A stretch of 64,000 nucleotides of DNA from Massospora cicadina (Eukaryota; Entomophthoromycota; Entomophthoromycetes; Entomophthorales; Entomophthoraceae). This document shows, in pieces, positions 1 through 9,615 of the stretch. Position 1 is the stretch's first letter; each line of letters opens with the position of its first letter. The translations under genes and the position numbers were made by a program. Location of the stretch: assembly GCA_022478985.1 (NCBI GenBank), contig JAKSZP010002702.1, positions 1 to 64,000 on the forward strand, given 5' to 3'. The notes beneath the pieces were generated by a model. That model had not been told where the DNA came from. It saw only the letters and a list, made by a program, of their open reading frames with translations, and made no database searches.

Positions 1-780
1 TTCCCCCCGGATGTTGGTATAGCGATGGTGGCGGCTTCAAACCACATTAGTAACTAAATAACGCTATTCTCAATTTGGATAAAGATACCGGACTTATTAA
101 AACAGAACACCTTATTCGACTCTCCACCACGATCAGCCCCCCCCAACCTACCCCAAAAAATCCTGCGCCCCTCCAACCTCTTTAGAATATGGGCCCCGGT
201 GACTGGGGTTTAAATCACTGGAACATATTCGCCCCTCATAGGTCATGGACCTTTTCAGCCCATGTATGCTTCTCCAGTTCACCCTGATTTTGGAACCATA
301 CGGAAAATTCTGACCTGGTCCTTCCCCAAAGCTTAAGTATAAACCCATGAACACTTAATTCCAGTGGAAAAAGGGGGCATTATGTGGGCAATTCCCCTAC
401 AAAACGTGTATTAAATCCAACTAGAAATTAAGCGGGAAAAAGCTCGAGCAGAGAGAGAGGGCCCTCTACCTTCTCTGAGTCCAATTCACTTGCCCCTAAA
501 ATTCCCAAACATCTTTTTAGGTAGAATTCAAACCTCGATTGGATGATTTGTGCTATCAGCAGCTTTCAGAACCTGAATCCTCCATAAACTACGCTGAGTA
601 AAATTAACCATAGCTGGGATTCCACTAAGATGTGCAGAAATACATAGCCATGGCAGATCCTGAAGCAGACTGGCACCAGCAGCATGGTCCTTTCAACAAA
701 CATCACCTCTTTAGTAGAAATTCCTTTTTGTAGCCATTTAAAAAAAAAAAAAAAATTCTGATGGAGGAGAATCCTTAGTT
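1..780. other. Unassigned decayed sequence, possible LTR boundary
   Basis: No recognisable protein domain is seen here. A purine-rich run at 366-377 (GGAAAAAGGGGG) is followed by TG at 383, which resembles the polypurine tract and LTR start of a Ty3/gypsy element, but I found no second LTR copy to confirm it. A 16-base A run lies at 740-755. The start of Ty3-A homology, judged against Ty3-C, is near 780-850, so this block may hold the remains of another element or the lost 5' half of Ty3-B. Short open frames occur on both strands but none reads like a known family. Confidence 0.3.
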
Positions 781-904
781 GGTATCCTCAGGTTGGCAAA
801 GGCATTTCCTCCTTTTTGAGTAACACAAAGCCCTGAACATACAAGTAATAAACAATGATGTGGTTCATATTACTCAGAATGTACTCACTGTGACATTTTC
901 ATTC

Positions 905-1325
905 AAAACACAATAATCCGCGCTATCATAGACATGGGAGCACCTGTGAACATAGTATCCACCCAGTTGGTGGCTAAACTTATGTTAAAACTGGATGTAT
1001 ATCATCGAGTAGTATATGGGACCGTGGGAACACATAGTACTGTGTCTGAAGGAGCATATAACGCATCGCCTTTATGATTTGGGTCAGTCCAGGTGTCTGC
1101 TCCGGCAGTGGTTTTGCTAATAACAACTACAATATGTTAATCGGCGCAGCTTTTAGAGGGAAATTTGGCGTTGTGATAAATATGGCGGAGGAAACTCTTA
1201 CTATTTTAGGTCAACAGATTCCCATATATTTTTCCTCTTGTGGAATCCCAACGGACCCAGTCTGCTCTAGTCAAATCAATCTAGCGTACAGCAATGGAGT
1301 GATTCCTGTTCATTATTGATGACTG
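905..1325 (+). pseudogene. Ty3-A retropepsin-like protease remnant
   Basis: The active-site loop reads DMGAPVNIVS at 931, where the usual family motif is D(T/S)G; the Thr is replaced by Met, a change expected to harm catalysis. The same loop is DTGAPVNIVS in Ty3-C. The C-terminal half, around 1125-1235, has the typical segment with YNMLIGAAF and a following GVVINM strand, in a different frame from the active site. The protease would cut the Gag-Pol polyprotein inside the virus-like particle. It lies directly upstream of the dUTPase-like module. Confidence 0.75.
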
Positions 1326-1404
1326 AGTTAGCAGACCAGGACCCTACCCCGCCATTATATGAGTACATAGGGATTCATCTTCAGGCAACAAACGCTTTGA
1401 GCCT

Positions 1405-1577
1405 ACCTTCTGGACCCCAGTGCATAGTAGGGACTGGGCTTGAAATCAATGTCCCTAAAGGGCTTTATGGAGAAATTATGGAGCCTCATTAGCACTCGCG
1501 GCTTGAACCACTTGTGGCTCCAGGGCTACTGCTACCTGGGAATGGGGAGGTTAAAGTGCTGCTAACGAACTTATAGA
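1405..1577 (+). pseudogene. Ty3-A dUTPase-like module between protease and RT
   Basis: One frame reads a block with INVPKGLYGEI near its start and VAPGLLLPGNGEVKVLL near its end, interrupted by one in-frame TAG. Trimeric dUTPases have the same layout: a strand ending in a P-x-G-x-x-G-x-I turn, then a G-V-I-D-x-x-Y-R-G-E-(V/I)-x-V-x-L motif 3. The catalytic Asp and Tyr of motif 3 are not present here (LLLPGN replaces VIDxxY), so even before decay this copy may have been structural only. dUTPase hydrolyses dUTP to dUMP and limits uracil entry into cDNA. An ordinary protease-RT linker is the alternative; the repeated occurrence in Ty3-B, C and E supports a real domain. Confidence 0.55.
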
Positions 1578-1861
1578 AGAAGGCAATAAAGATCTGGTGG
1601 CACCAAGTGGTGACTTACCTAGACTTAGTCCCTATAGAGGAAGTCCGCTGTATTCATGATTTTGGCTCATGGGAAAACTCAAACTACTGGCAAGCTCATT
1701 GTTCAGCGTACTGACCATGGTTCTGCGGGAAGCGCTCACAGGATTCTCAGAGGAACAGAAAGATAAAGCTATGGCATTATTTGAAAAGTATTAGGATATC
1801 TTTGCACATGATACCATGATTTGGGGTGCGCTCAAGGGGTGTTACATTGGATAGATACGGG

Positions 1862-2500
1862 GAATCACCCTCCCATTTGATTGCGACCTATTAGATGTTC
1901 AAAAGCGATTGAAGAGGTTGTCTCTGAGGAGGTGGATAAACATATCATGTAAGGTATGCTAGAGCCATCAAACAGTCCGTGGGCCTCAACTGTGCTCATT
2001 GTAAAGAAAAAGAATGGCTTGAATATAGTGGTTATTGAATATTGTAAACTCAATAACCTAAAAAAGAAGGATTCCTACCCTCTTCCACGGATTGACAATG
2101 CGTTAGACTGATTGGATGAGGAAAATTATTTTTCCACCATTAATCTGATCTCAGGGTACTGGCAGATCAAATTGCCATTAGTGGAATGGGAGAAATGTGC
2201 GATCATCACCTCAAGAGGGTTGTTCCAGCTGACTTGCATGCCGCAAGGGTTGTGTAACGCCCTGGCTACGTTCCAGCGTGCCATGGATATGATTTTAGGT
2301 GATTTAAAGCTTTCCTGAATCTTAGTTCACCTTGATGACATCAATGTGTTCTCGCATACATTTACAGAGCTCCTGGCCCACTTGGAACAAGAGTTTCAGT
2401 GACTCGCTGCCACTAATATCAAAATTAAGCCTCAGAAGTGCAATTTTTTAAAGAAACCTTTGAAATACCTCAGGTTCATTGTGGATTTAAATGACCTTAG
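1862..2500 (+). pseudogene. Ty3-A reverse transcriptase remnant
   Basis: The RT fingers and palm are readable across frames: SPWAS plus KKKNGLN at about 1975-2025, a basic KKDSYPLPRIDNAL block at 2062, SGYWQIKL at 2150, the PQGLCNALATFQRAMD primer-grip region at 2242, and the active-site box HLDDINVFS near 2330. Both aspartates of the box survive, unlike in the other four Ty3 elements of this window. In-frame stops before the box (2318) and elsewhere show that the frame is dead. This enzyme would copy element RNA into cDNA in the particle. Confidence 0.85.
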
Positions 2501-2544
2501 ACTGTAGCGGTTATTGTGGAAGCAATAAGCAAGATGACTCGCCC

Positions 2545-3125
2545 AGGGAATAAGTGGGACATTCAGGTGTTTCTGGGGATGGGTGGGTATTACCAACGGT
2601 TCATTCCCAATTTCAGCTGCATCAGGGCCCCACTTTTTGAGCTGCTAAAAAAAGCTTCCTTCGATTAGACAGAATGATGCCAGAATTCTATTGATGTGTT
2701 GTGAACCGCGTTAGCAAGTGTACCCATTTTGCAATAGCCCAACTTTGACAAACAGTTCATAGTACAAATGGATGCATCCCTCGCCACTATAGGGGCAGTA
2801 TTATCCCAGAAGGACGATGACGGTTGTGGAGCATCCTGTCGCATTCTGTATTCAAAGCTTGAACTGTCACAAACGAAACTACACCATAACTGAGTGGGAG
2901 TGTTTAGCGGTGATATATGCTTAAAAACAGTTTCAGGTATATTTGCATGGGGATAGAATCCAAGTAGTGATGGATCACGCTTCCTTGCGATGGCTACAGA
3001 ATCTGCGTAAACTGAAAGGATGGCTTGCAGGTTAGGCTCTGAAGCTTCAAGCATATGATATTGAGATTTTACATTGGCCAGGAGCAAAACATAAAAACGT
3101 GGATTATCTTTCTTGGTTGCTAATG
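2545..3125 (+). pseudogene. Ty3-A RNase H and tether remnant
   Basis: After the RT, the FLGMGGYYQRFIPNFS segment typical of the Ty3/gypsy RT thumb/connection is seen near 2570-2620. The RNase H core follows: VQMDASLATIGAVLSQ at about 2763-2810, then HPVAFC, a TEWECLAVIYA helix near 2892-2925 and VVMDHASLRWL near 2967. The last conserved patch, HWPGAKHKNVDYLS, lies at about 3074-3113. Stops and frame changes interrupt it. Its role would be removal of the RNA strand from the RNA:DNA hybrid. Confidence 0.8.
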
Positions 3126-3324
3126 GTTGCTATCATGGCGGATTTAGCTGACATAATGTACAAAAAGATGGTGGCGAACAAATACCAGGATGAGACACCG
3201 CAGGTGATCAAGGTACTAGATGGTCTCAGGGAGGATACTTTTGTATGTGGGGAAGAACTATATAAGTGGATCAGAGACTCGACGTTAAGTTTTCCAAAAC
3301 CTTCAGCTAGACCCTCAATTATTA

Positions 3325-4373
3325 TGGATGCTCATCAGGCTGTAGGACATGGAGGATTGTGGAAAACGCTGGTTTTTGTGACCCCAATATTACTGGGAGA
3401 GCGTGCATTATGACGTATTAGAAAGGGTTAGCTGTTGCCATCAGTGTCAAGTGGAAAAACCTTTCCATAAGAAAACCACATACCAGTTAGTTAAACCCCA
3501 GTTCGCCTGGCACACCAATTCCCATTGATGTAGTGGGACCTCTGCTGACTAGCGCCAATCGATTCAAGTATATAATCATTGCCATCAATAATTTGACCTA
3601 ACGGTTAGAGGCCAGGAATATTAGCCTCTTGGGCGCGGTCACCACTGCCAAGTTTATTATGGAGTGTGTGATACAGCGACACAGCCCCCAGTTCATTATG
3701 AAAGATAATGGAACCAACTTCACTTTGGATATTTTGCAAAAGGTGAACGAGTTGCTGACTATCCATGGCATTTTGACCACTCCCATATCATCCAGAATCA
3801 AATGGGATGGTGGAGTGACTCACCGGAACCCTAGTGAACATACTCCGCAAATTGGTAAAGTATCAGCCCTCATAATGGAGTTCCCTTCTACTTACCGCTG
3901 TCATCACATATAATATCAGCTATCATTTGTCCACTGGTAAGAGCCCATTTCAGCAGCTGTATGGTCGACATCTGGCTCTTCCCGCCTTGCTTTATTCATG
4001 TGTAGAGGACACTGGTGGTGTGGATCCCCAACAATATTTGAAGACTCTTTTGGATACAATGATCAAGCTGCAAATGTAAGCCTACTTCACCAGTTTGGTC
4101 AAGAAAATTCATGATCAGGCAGATGATAAGAAGAGAAGGAGTGGACTTTCACTGTTTGTTGTGGAGTATCACGTTTTATTCCATGACCAGCATGGATTTG
4201 GGCTGAAAAACAAGCTTTCCAACATCTGGGCTGGGCTGTTTGAGATAATCAAGAAGACTAACATGGATGTTTACACTATTAAGGAACCCACTGGGGGTCA
4301 GATTATCAACTGAGTCCACGTGAAGTTCCTCCAAGCATATAAAGTAAGAGCCTATCATCCAGTCAAAAGGGGG
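3325..4373 (+). pseudogene. Ty3-A integrase with GPY/F module, remnant
   Basis: The HHCC zinc-binding region survives as DAHQAVGHGG at about 3328 and CHQCQVEKPF near 3440. In the catalytic core, the three acidic residues are all still encoded: Asp in IDVVGP at 3527, Asp in KDNGTNFT at 3705, and Glu in ESNGMVE at 3813, giving the expected D,D-35-E spacing, followed at once by a TGA. The C-terminal module is readable at 4176-4310 (LFHDQHGFG, then IWAGLFEIIKKTN and YTIKEPTGGQIIN). No chromodomain follows; the polypurine tract begins at about 4365. Confidence 0.85.
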
Positions 4374-4376
4374 TAA
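4365..4376 (+). promoter_or_regulatory. Ty3-A polypurine tract
   Basis: The sequence AAAAGGGGGTAA lies directly before the TG of the 3' LTR. This is the usual primer site for plus-strand DNA synthesis in LTR retrotransposons. Ty3-C has the closely matching AAGGAGGGGGTAA in the same place. Confidence 0.75.
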
Positions 4377-4852
4377 TGTCAGGAAGTTGATATGAAAGGA
4401 CAATATTCTATTCATACTGATGGATTGGAGGGGGAATTGAGATGAGTATCAAGATTATGGAAAAAGGTATACAAATTATAATTGATCAAAATGATGACCA
4501 TTCAGTGAATCAAGAGGCTTTATGCTGAGATTAGATACAAGCAAGAGTTTCTAAAAAGGAAAGATGAATTGAAGACTACCAAGCTGATGGTGCATCTGGC
4601 TTGGGAAACTGAGATATAAAGAGTCACACGGATGATTGAAAGGGGATATTTCTCGTGTGGTTGAGTGATTGCAGATAAGTCTGCGATTTATATTAATAAA
4701 GGTCGAAATAAGGGGCAATAGCTCCATATATATGTTTATCAAGTTTATTAGTAAAGTCAGCGATCTTCTTATTTTCCGATTTGGTTGCTCAGTGGCTAAT
4801 ACCCTGTGTAAACCAACTCGGCGAGATCAAGTCTATACGCCAAGAATCAACA
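4377..4852 (+). repeat. Ty3-A 3' LTR
   Basis: It starts TGTCAGGAAGTTGATATG, matching the start of the Ty3-C LTR with scattered changes. An AATAAA at 4695-4700 corresponds in position to the AATAAA in the Ty3-C LTRs, and the following GGGGCAATAGCTCC and TTGGTTGCTCAGTGG patches also align. I set the end at 4852 (...CAACA) by lining up the last 68 bases with the Ty3-C LTR end; that end is approximate. No 5' copy was found in the window. Confidence 0.65.
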
Positions 4853-5486
4853 ATCCACCTGTTGAACAATTGGGAGTGAGGCCACCTGTGCCTATCCTCC
4901 CTTCTAAACCTGCTCCATCAGTGCGACTTAAAAAGGTTATCAATCCTTCTGATAAAACGAAGTCCATTGAAGCTGTAACATCTGTACGCTTGCACAAGTT
5001 TCCTAACGTCTCTGTGCCTTCTCTTCCAGCCAAGATGGAAAGTGCGTCTCCTAGGCTACCCAATCTTCTATAGTCATCTCCCCTACTTCCTTTGCAGCTT
5101 TGGCTGTTGTTGAGAATACCCAGGGGAGGAATCTGAGGGGTTACGACGATGTTGGATACTATATTTTAGGAGCACCTGCTGAAGTCAAGGTTCCTGATCA
5201 TTTAAATGCTAGAGGAGTAGATTGTACCACCATACCTGAGGGAACGTACCTCAGCCAAATTTTAGGATGGTCCAAAGTTAATTATACTGCCAGCAATAGT
5301 GATCAATTCTTATCTAGCTTGATTCGACCTCTTCAGTGGGTCCAGCCCATGAAAACCATCGTGGATAAATATCCTGAGACTGCTCACAAATTAGCCTCCA
5401 CCTTTTGGCTCAAGGAGGTCTTAGCTTTGGCAACTAACTTTGGTGAAACCCTCACAAAAGTGGAAGTGGCTATACATAAAGTCTGA
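4853..5486 (+). pseudogene. Ty3-B gag-pol linker remnant
   Basis: Two open stretches, roughly 4801-5073 and 5100-5486, are separated by a stop and frame change. The first is rich in Pro, Ser and Val with low-complexity character (RPPVPILPSKPAPSVRLKK); the second holds GYYILGAPAEVKVPDHLNA and leads into the protease active site. I see no zinc knuckle or capsid motif. By position it would be the region between nucleocapsid and protease. No function beyond linker is claimed. Confidence 0.5.
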
Positions 5487-5770
5487 ATTCTGGCTATCCT
5501 GGACACTGGCTCCCCATTAATGTGATCTTCACTAAGCTTATCAAGAAGATAAAGATAGCGCCCAACTTGGAGTATACACAAGAATTTTGAACTACAAGTC
5601 CTAATAATACTCATGCTGTTGTGCATACTCTTCCCTTCCAATTCGCATTGGGAAGCTTATCTTATCAGCCCCTGCTGTGGCTTTGGACAATGATGCATAC
5701 TATATGCTCATCGGCACTCAGTTTATGGTTGAGTACAAAGGTATAATAAACACAAAGTAAGGATACCTCT
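5487..5770 (+). pseudogene. Ty3-B retropepsin-like protease remnant
   Basis: The active-site triad is intact as LAILDTGSP, with the Asp codon at 5502; a one-base frame change directly after it splits the NVI continuation. The C-terminal conserved part, DNDAYYMLIGTQFMVEYKG, lies at about 5688-5745 in another frame. Length and order match a Ty3/gypsy protease. The module directly downstream is dUTPase-like. Confidence 0.75.
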
Positions 5771-5983
5771 CATTACTAAGCTATGAAGTCCCGTTGGTCA
5801 TTTCTAAAAAAGAATCCATCAATCACAAAATAAGCTTGCCTGATTGAATACCCTTTCTCAGCTATGACTTTATCTTATTTCACCTCAGGACGCAACACTA
5901 AGAGAATGCCTGACTCAGTGGTTGCTAGGAATGGCATCTATCTATGCTGCAGATGAGCTATTAATTAACCTGGGGAACAACGC

Positions 5984-6220
5984 GTGGTTGACACTAAAAT
6001 CATAATCCAAATCCCACACCACTGTTTGTTTCATATCACAAGTCTTGAGGGCGTTAGTTTCTTTGAGCCTAGGGCATTGCCTGGGTTACTAGACCCAGCC
6101 TACCAGAGGCCTATTACCATTTTGCTTGGAACCCTCACCAAGAAAAGAAATGATCATTCAAAACACCTGGAGATTGGCTAAGGATTTCTACTTCTAGTAG
6201 AGATATTAAACGTATCCAAT
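5984..6220 (+). pseudogene. Ty3-B dUTPase-like module (best preserved copy)
   Basis: This is the clearest of the four. The frame reads VDTKIIIQIPHHC, then HITSLEGVSFFE, then LPGLLDPAYQRPITILLGTL, and ends with HLEIG followed by a TAA and LLLVEI. These match, in order, dUTPase motif 1 strand, motif 2 (family G-R-(I/V)-x-x-R-S-G-L), motif 3 (G-(V/L)-(I/L)-D-x-x-Y-x-G-x-(I/V)) and the strand before motif 4. The motif 3 Asp and Tyr are retained; the motif 2 Arg-Ser is replaced by Leu-Glu, which probably removes phosphate binding. The glycine-rich motif 5 is not seen. It sits between protease and RT, as in Ty3-A, C and E. Confidence 0.62.
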
Positions 6221-6231
6221 CCATTGGCTCT

Positions 6232-7110
6232 ATGGCAGATTTGATTTTGCGTATGGATAACCTGGTGTGCACTCTACCTAACATCCCAATTTCGGATGAG
6301 TTAACCCCAGTGGAATTGGAAAAAGTTCATACTTTATTAGACGAATATAGCGACATATTTTCTAAATCAGACCATGACTATGGTCATATGAAAGGCTGGT
6401 GTCACTCCATCGATGTGGGTGATGCCCACCATATTTGGTCAAAACCTTATTGTAAGTTGAAGGTGGAAGAAGAGCAAATGAGGACAGTGCTACAGAAATT
6501 GCTAGATGCGGGGTTGTTTTTACCTTCACAAAGCCCTTGGTCTAACCCTCTGTTGCTTATTAAAAAGAAAAATGGAGTCATTGGATAGTTATGGACTATC
6601 AAAAATTGAATAATCTCACAAAAAAGGATAGTTATTCTATCCCCTACATTGAAGACGCCCTAGCCCAAATCTCTGGCTCTAAATCCTTCTCCGCCATGGA
6701 CTTGGCTAGCGGTTATTGGCAAATGGACTTTTCCCCTAAAGATCAGGAGAAATGTGCTCTCATTTGTAGTGAGGGTCTCTTATAACTAACCTGATTACCG
6801 CAAAGGTTGTGTAATGCACTTGCATCTTTTTTAGCGGGCAATGGACCATATTTTGTGGGACCTGAAATTAATTTGTGTCATCGTATATCTTGATAATATT
6901 ACAGTGTTCTCACAAACCTTTAACGAACATCCTGATCATCTGAAGGATTTTTTTCAAAGATTACATAATTCAAATTTCAAGTTGAAGCCTTCAAAATGTA
7001 CCTTCTTCCAAAGGAAATTAAATATTCTTGACACTCCATTTTCCAGAAAGGAATCCAACCCATGCAAGATAAGATTAAAGCAATTTCGAAAATGCCTCCC
7101 CTAAGAATCT
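6232..7110 (+). pseudogene. Ty3-B reverse transcriptase remnant
   Basis: Three adjoining open stretches together cover the RT. The first (6232-6588) has the acidic pre-RT segment LLDEYSDIFSKSDHDYG and then SPWSNPLLLIKKKNG. The second (6591-6785) has MDYQKLNNLTKKDSYSIP and MDLASGYWQMDF. The third (6841-7104) has the active-site box as YLDN, with Asp at 6892 and Asn at 6895: the second catalytic aspartate is changed GAT to AAT. Stops at 6586 and 6783 and a stop before RAMD also inactivate it. Confidence 0.85.
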
Positions 7111-7114
7111 ATGG

Positions 7115-7755
7115 GATGTTCAGGTATTTATAGGAATGATTGGGTATTAACATAAAATTTATCCCCAAGTTTGCTCAGCTCAGTGAACCACTCATTCGCC
7201 TATTTACTAAGAACATCCCTTTCTATTGAGGTGCTGAACAAAAGGTCGCTTTTGAGACGTTGAAACAACTACTATAACGCCCTATCCTGAGACACCCTGA
7301 TTACTATAAACCTTTTATCCTGTTTACCAAAGCTTCAGAATATGCCATTGGTGCCATCTTTTTTAATTAGATGAAAATGGTGTAGATCATCCAGTTATTA
7401 TTTCAGTGAGATGTTATCAAAAGCGGAATGCAATTATAGTGCAACTGAGAAGGAGTGCCTTGCTGTTCTGTTAGCTATGAAGCACTACCACTCTTTCCAT
7501 TATGGTATCGCCTTCATTGTAGTTACAGACCATGCTTCCTTTAAGAAGGCTACAGAACATGAAGGATCTTACTAGCCAGTTATCTTGTTGGGCTCTAAAG
7601 CTCCAGCATTATGACATGAAGATTGAGCACCATTCTGGAACCTATCACATAAATTTTGATGGGTTAGCTTGGCTTCCAGTCCTTAATTTGGATAATAGTG
7701 AAGCAGAAAGGTTATATGATCATTTAATGACCCCTGAGGATTGGGAAGATTAGGA
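7115..7755 (+). pseudogene. Ty3-B RNase H remnant
   Basis: The thumb/connection segment is partly readable near 7120-7200. The RNase H core follows: FILFTKASEYAIGAIF near 7315 (the first catalytic Asp position reads Lys-Ala, so it is lost), SATEKECLAVLLAMKHY near 7438-7485 and VVTDHASFKK near 7518. The tether ends with HHSGTYHINFDGLAWLP at about 7630-7680, equivalent to the HxxGxxNxxDxLS segment of the family. Several frame changes split these blocks. Confidence 0.75.
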
Positions 7756-7859
7756 TAAGCCCATGCAGAAAAGGTTATCTCAGCACCCTTGCAACACTAA
7801 AGTGGAGAGTAGAAAATTATATAAGCAGGTGGGGCAAAGTGGTTGCCTTATCTTCAGCC

Positions 7860-8912
7860 CTTGGAACGTGTGCCTGCTATCCTGGAAGCTCACTCTACCT
7901 TAGGTCATGGAGGAGCAAAGAAAACCTACAAATGGATTAAGGATCGGTGCTATTGGGAAGGGATTATGTAAACCATTGTTGAAGTCTTAGATCCCTGTAT
8001 CACATGTAAAAAGCAATCCAGTTTCAAGCTTTGATACTAATATTAAACAACTACCCCACAACAACCCTTCCATACATAAGGCTGGACATGGTAGGTACCC
8101 TCCCTCAGACGACTTTTGGAAACAGATTTATCTTAGTCGGCATTGATCACTTTACTAATTGGGTGGAAGCCATAGCTCTTTCTGCACAAACTGCCAAGGC
8201 CACCGCCACATTTTTACACCAATACATTTTCACTTGTCACGGCTGTCCCCAAGTACTACTAATTGAAAATGGGAAGAACTTCACCTCCAGAGTAGTCAAA
8301 ATCTTGGCCACTTCCTTGGGAGCTCAAAATTTTTCTTGGCTCCTTATAATCCCTCCACAAATGGGACCATGGAAAGAGAAAATGGAACCTTGGTTTCCAT
8401 TTTACAAAGGCCTCTTCTGACCCTCTTCACTGGGATCAATATATACCCAGTTCTCTTATGGCATACTGGATTAGCTATCACCGGAGCTAAAAGATGTCTC
8501 CATTCCGTGTTTTGTATGGGCAGGAACTTGGAATATATTCCATTTTAGCTATGAATGTCTTCTCTAGTGGTGTAGAACTCAAAAAAGCCATGAGAAGACT
8601 ATCTCACCATATTATTCATCTTCAATATGAAGCTATGATGAACTAGCTAAAACGGTCACTAAAGATGGACAAGCTGCAAATGAGCTTTGGGCTCCACTGC
8701 CTTCATTTCAAGTGTCTGATATGGTCTTATATTACTATAATCATATCACTCTGAGAAGCAGCAAGATTAGATCAATTTGGGAGGGACCTTTCACCATCAC
8801 TCACAAGAGAGGAAACGAGTACTCTATTATATCTTTACCTACAGGTATTACCTTTGATCAGGTACATGACCGCTTCCTATGGCGCTATTATCCTCCAACA
8901 TTCTTGAGGGGA
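7860..8912 (+). pseudogene. Ty3-B integrase with GPY/F module, remnant
   Basis: The zinc-binding region shows AHSTLGHGG near 7890 and CITCKKQ near 7998. The core has Asp in RLDMVG (8085), then LIENGKNFTS at about 8262, where the second catalytic Asp (family DNG) is Glu (GAA at 8265), then Glu in PYNPSTNGTMERENG (8372) in another frame. The C-terminal module at 8712-8912 reads VLYYYNH, IWEGPFTITHKRGNEY and VHDRFLWRYYPP. No chromodomain follows. The D to E change and the frameshift make strand transfer impossible. Confidence 0.85.
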
Positions 8913-9470
8913 TAATGTTGAACAATTGCCGCTTTGCCTTTAGCAAAAGAATGTTGTTAGTAAGAATATCCCTAACAAATATGATCATGCAAATACATGT
9001 TTGACCCCATACTAATATTAATTTGAATGGCAATAATGACAATATCAACCAAAAGACACTGGCCAATTATTAGTGGAGCCCTGCGAATTGGGGCAATAAT
9101 TTGCCACCTACTAAACAGGATACTAATTCTAAATCCAGTAGTCAGATTAATCTGACCGCGCAGCCTATTCTGAGTTGCCCTTCAAATGGTTCTCCCCTCG
9201 CCATGGCCTGTTTCAATTCAGCATCTAAGTTGGGACCCCCCTTTTATATGCGTGGTAGAGGTCCCGCAAGGTGCAATTAATTTATCAGATGGTGATTGGT
9301 TAAAGTACATTAAATCTTTACCACATGGGTACGTTCTGCCTAACCATACCGTCCCATCTATCAATTCCTCTAGGTTACCCCAGTTTCCAAGCTCTGATAG
9401 GGTGATTAAAAATTTATTACCTATTTTGGAAAATAACAAGCTAACCACATGTCTATCTTCGTAATTTCCT
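8903..9470 (+). repeat. Ty3-B PPT and probable 3' LTR (end uncertain)
   Basis: A short purine-rich tract (TTGAGGGGATAA, 8904-8915) is followed by TGTTGAACAATTGCC from 8916, the same arrangement as PPT-TAA-TGT in Ty3-A and Ty3-C. The LTR end cannot be fixed because no 5' copy is present in the window. The stated end assumes a length near that of Ty3-C. The sequence does not align by eye with the other LTRs. Confidence 0.4.
9021..9463 (+). other. Coding-like relic, family unknown
   Basis: Two frames read better than chance. From about 9021 to 9285 a frame runs with a single internal TAG near 9072 and contains WSPANWGNNLPPTKQ and MACFNSASKLGPPFY. It then passes to the frame of 9262-9463, which holds LSDGDWLKYIKSLPHGYVLP and ends at a TAA. 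I recognise no domain. It may overlap the supposed Ty3-B LTR or belong to another element inserted there. Confidence 0.3.
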
Positions 9471-9615
9471 CTACCTTTAATAATACTAAAATATATGAGA
9501 TGGTCTGATACTAAGGGGATTGTTTTTCTTTTCTATTCCCCACACTACTAATAAATATTATAAAACCGAAGTTTTAGTAGTAGTATTTATATTAAAATTT
9601 TACTAAATCCTTTGT

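Larger units (their letters stand above)
780..4852 (+). mobile_element. Ty3-A: degenerate Ty3/gypsy retrotransposon, 5' end lost
   Basis: A plus-strand pol remnant reads in order protease, dUTPase-like module, reverse transcriptase, RNase H, integrase and GPY/F module, followed by a polypurine tract and a 3' LTR. That domain order places it in Ty3/gypsy. Gag and the 5' LTR are not recognisable; the 5' limit given is where similarity to Ty3-C fades. Many stops and frameshifts break the reading frame, so it is non-autonomous. Its LTR and protein are related to, but clearly diverged from, those of Ty3-C at 11401-17947. The 3' LTR abuts Ty3-B without any intervening sequence that I can identify. 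Confidence 0.85.
4853..8915 (+). mobile_element. Ty3-B: 5'-truncated Ty3/gypsy retrotransposon
   Basis: A second plus-strand pol follows the Ty3-A LTR: linker, protease, dUTPase-like module, RT, RNase H, integrase and GPY/F module. No capsid part of gag and no 5' LTR precede it, so the element starts inside the gag-pol linker at the Ty3-A junction. Either Ty3-A inserted into Ty3-B and the left half was lost or lies in unrecognised sequence, or a deletion fused them. Its proteins are of the same lineage as Ty3-A and Ty3-C but clearly diverged. Frameshifts and stops occur in every domain. Confidence 0.85.

Noticed and set aside
148..354. A 68-codon minus-strand open frame at the window start
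   Set aside because: Nothing recognisable is encoded, and the DNA around it looks decayed; no support for a gene.
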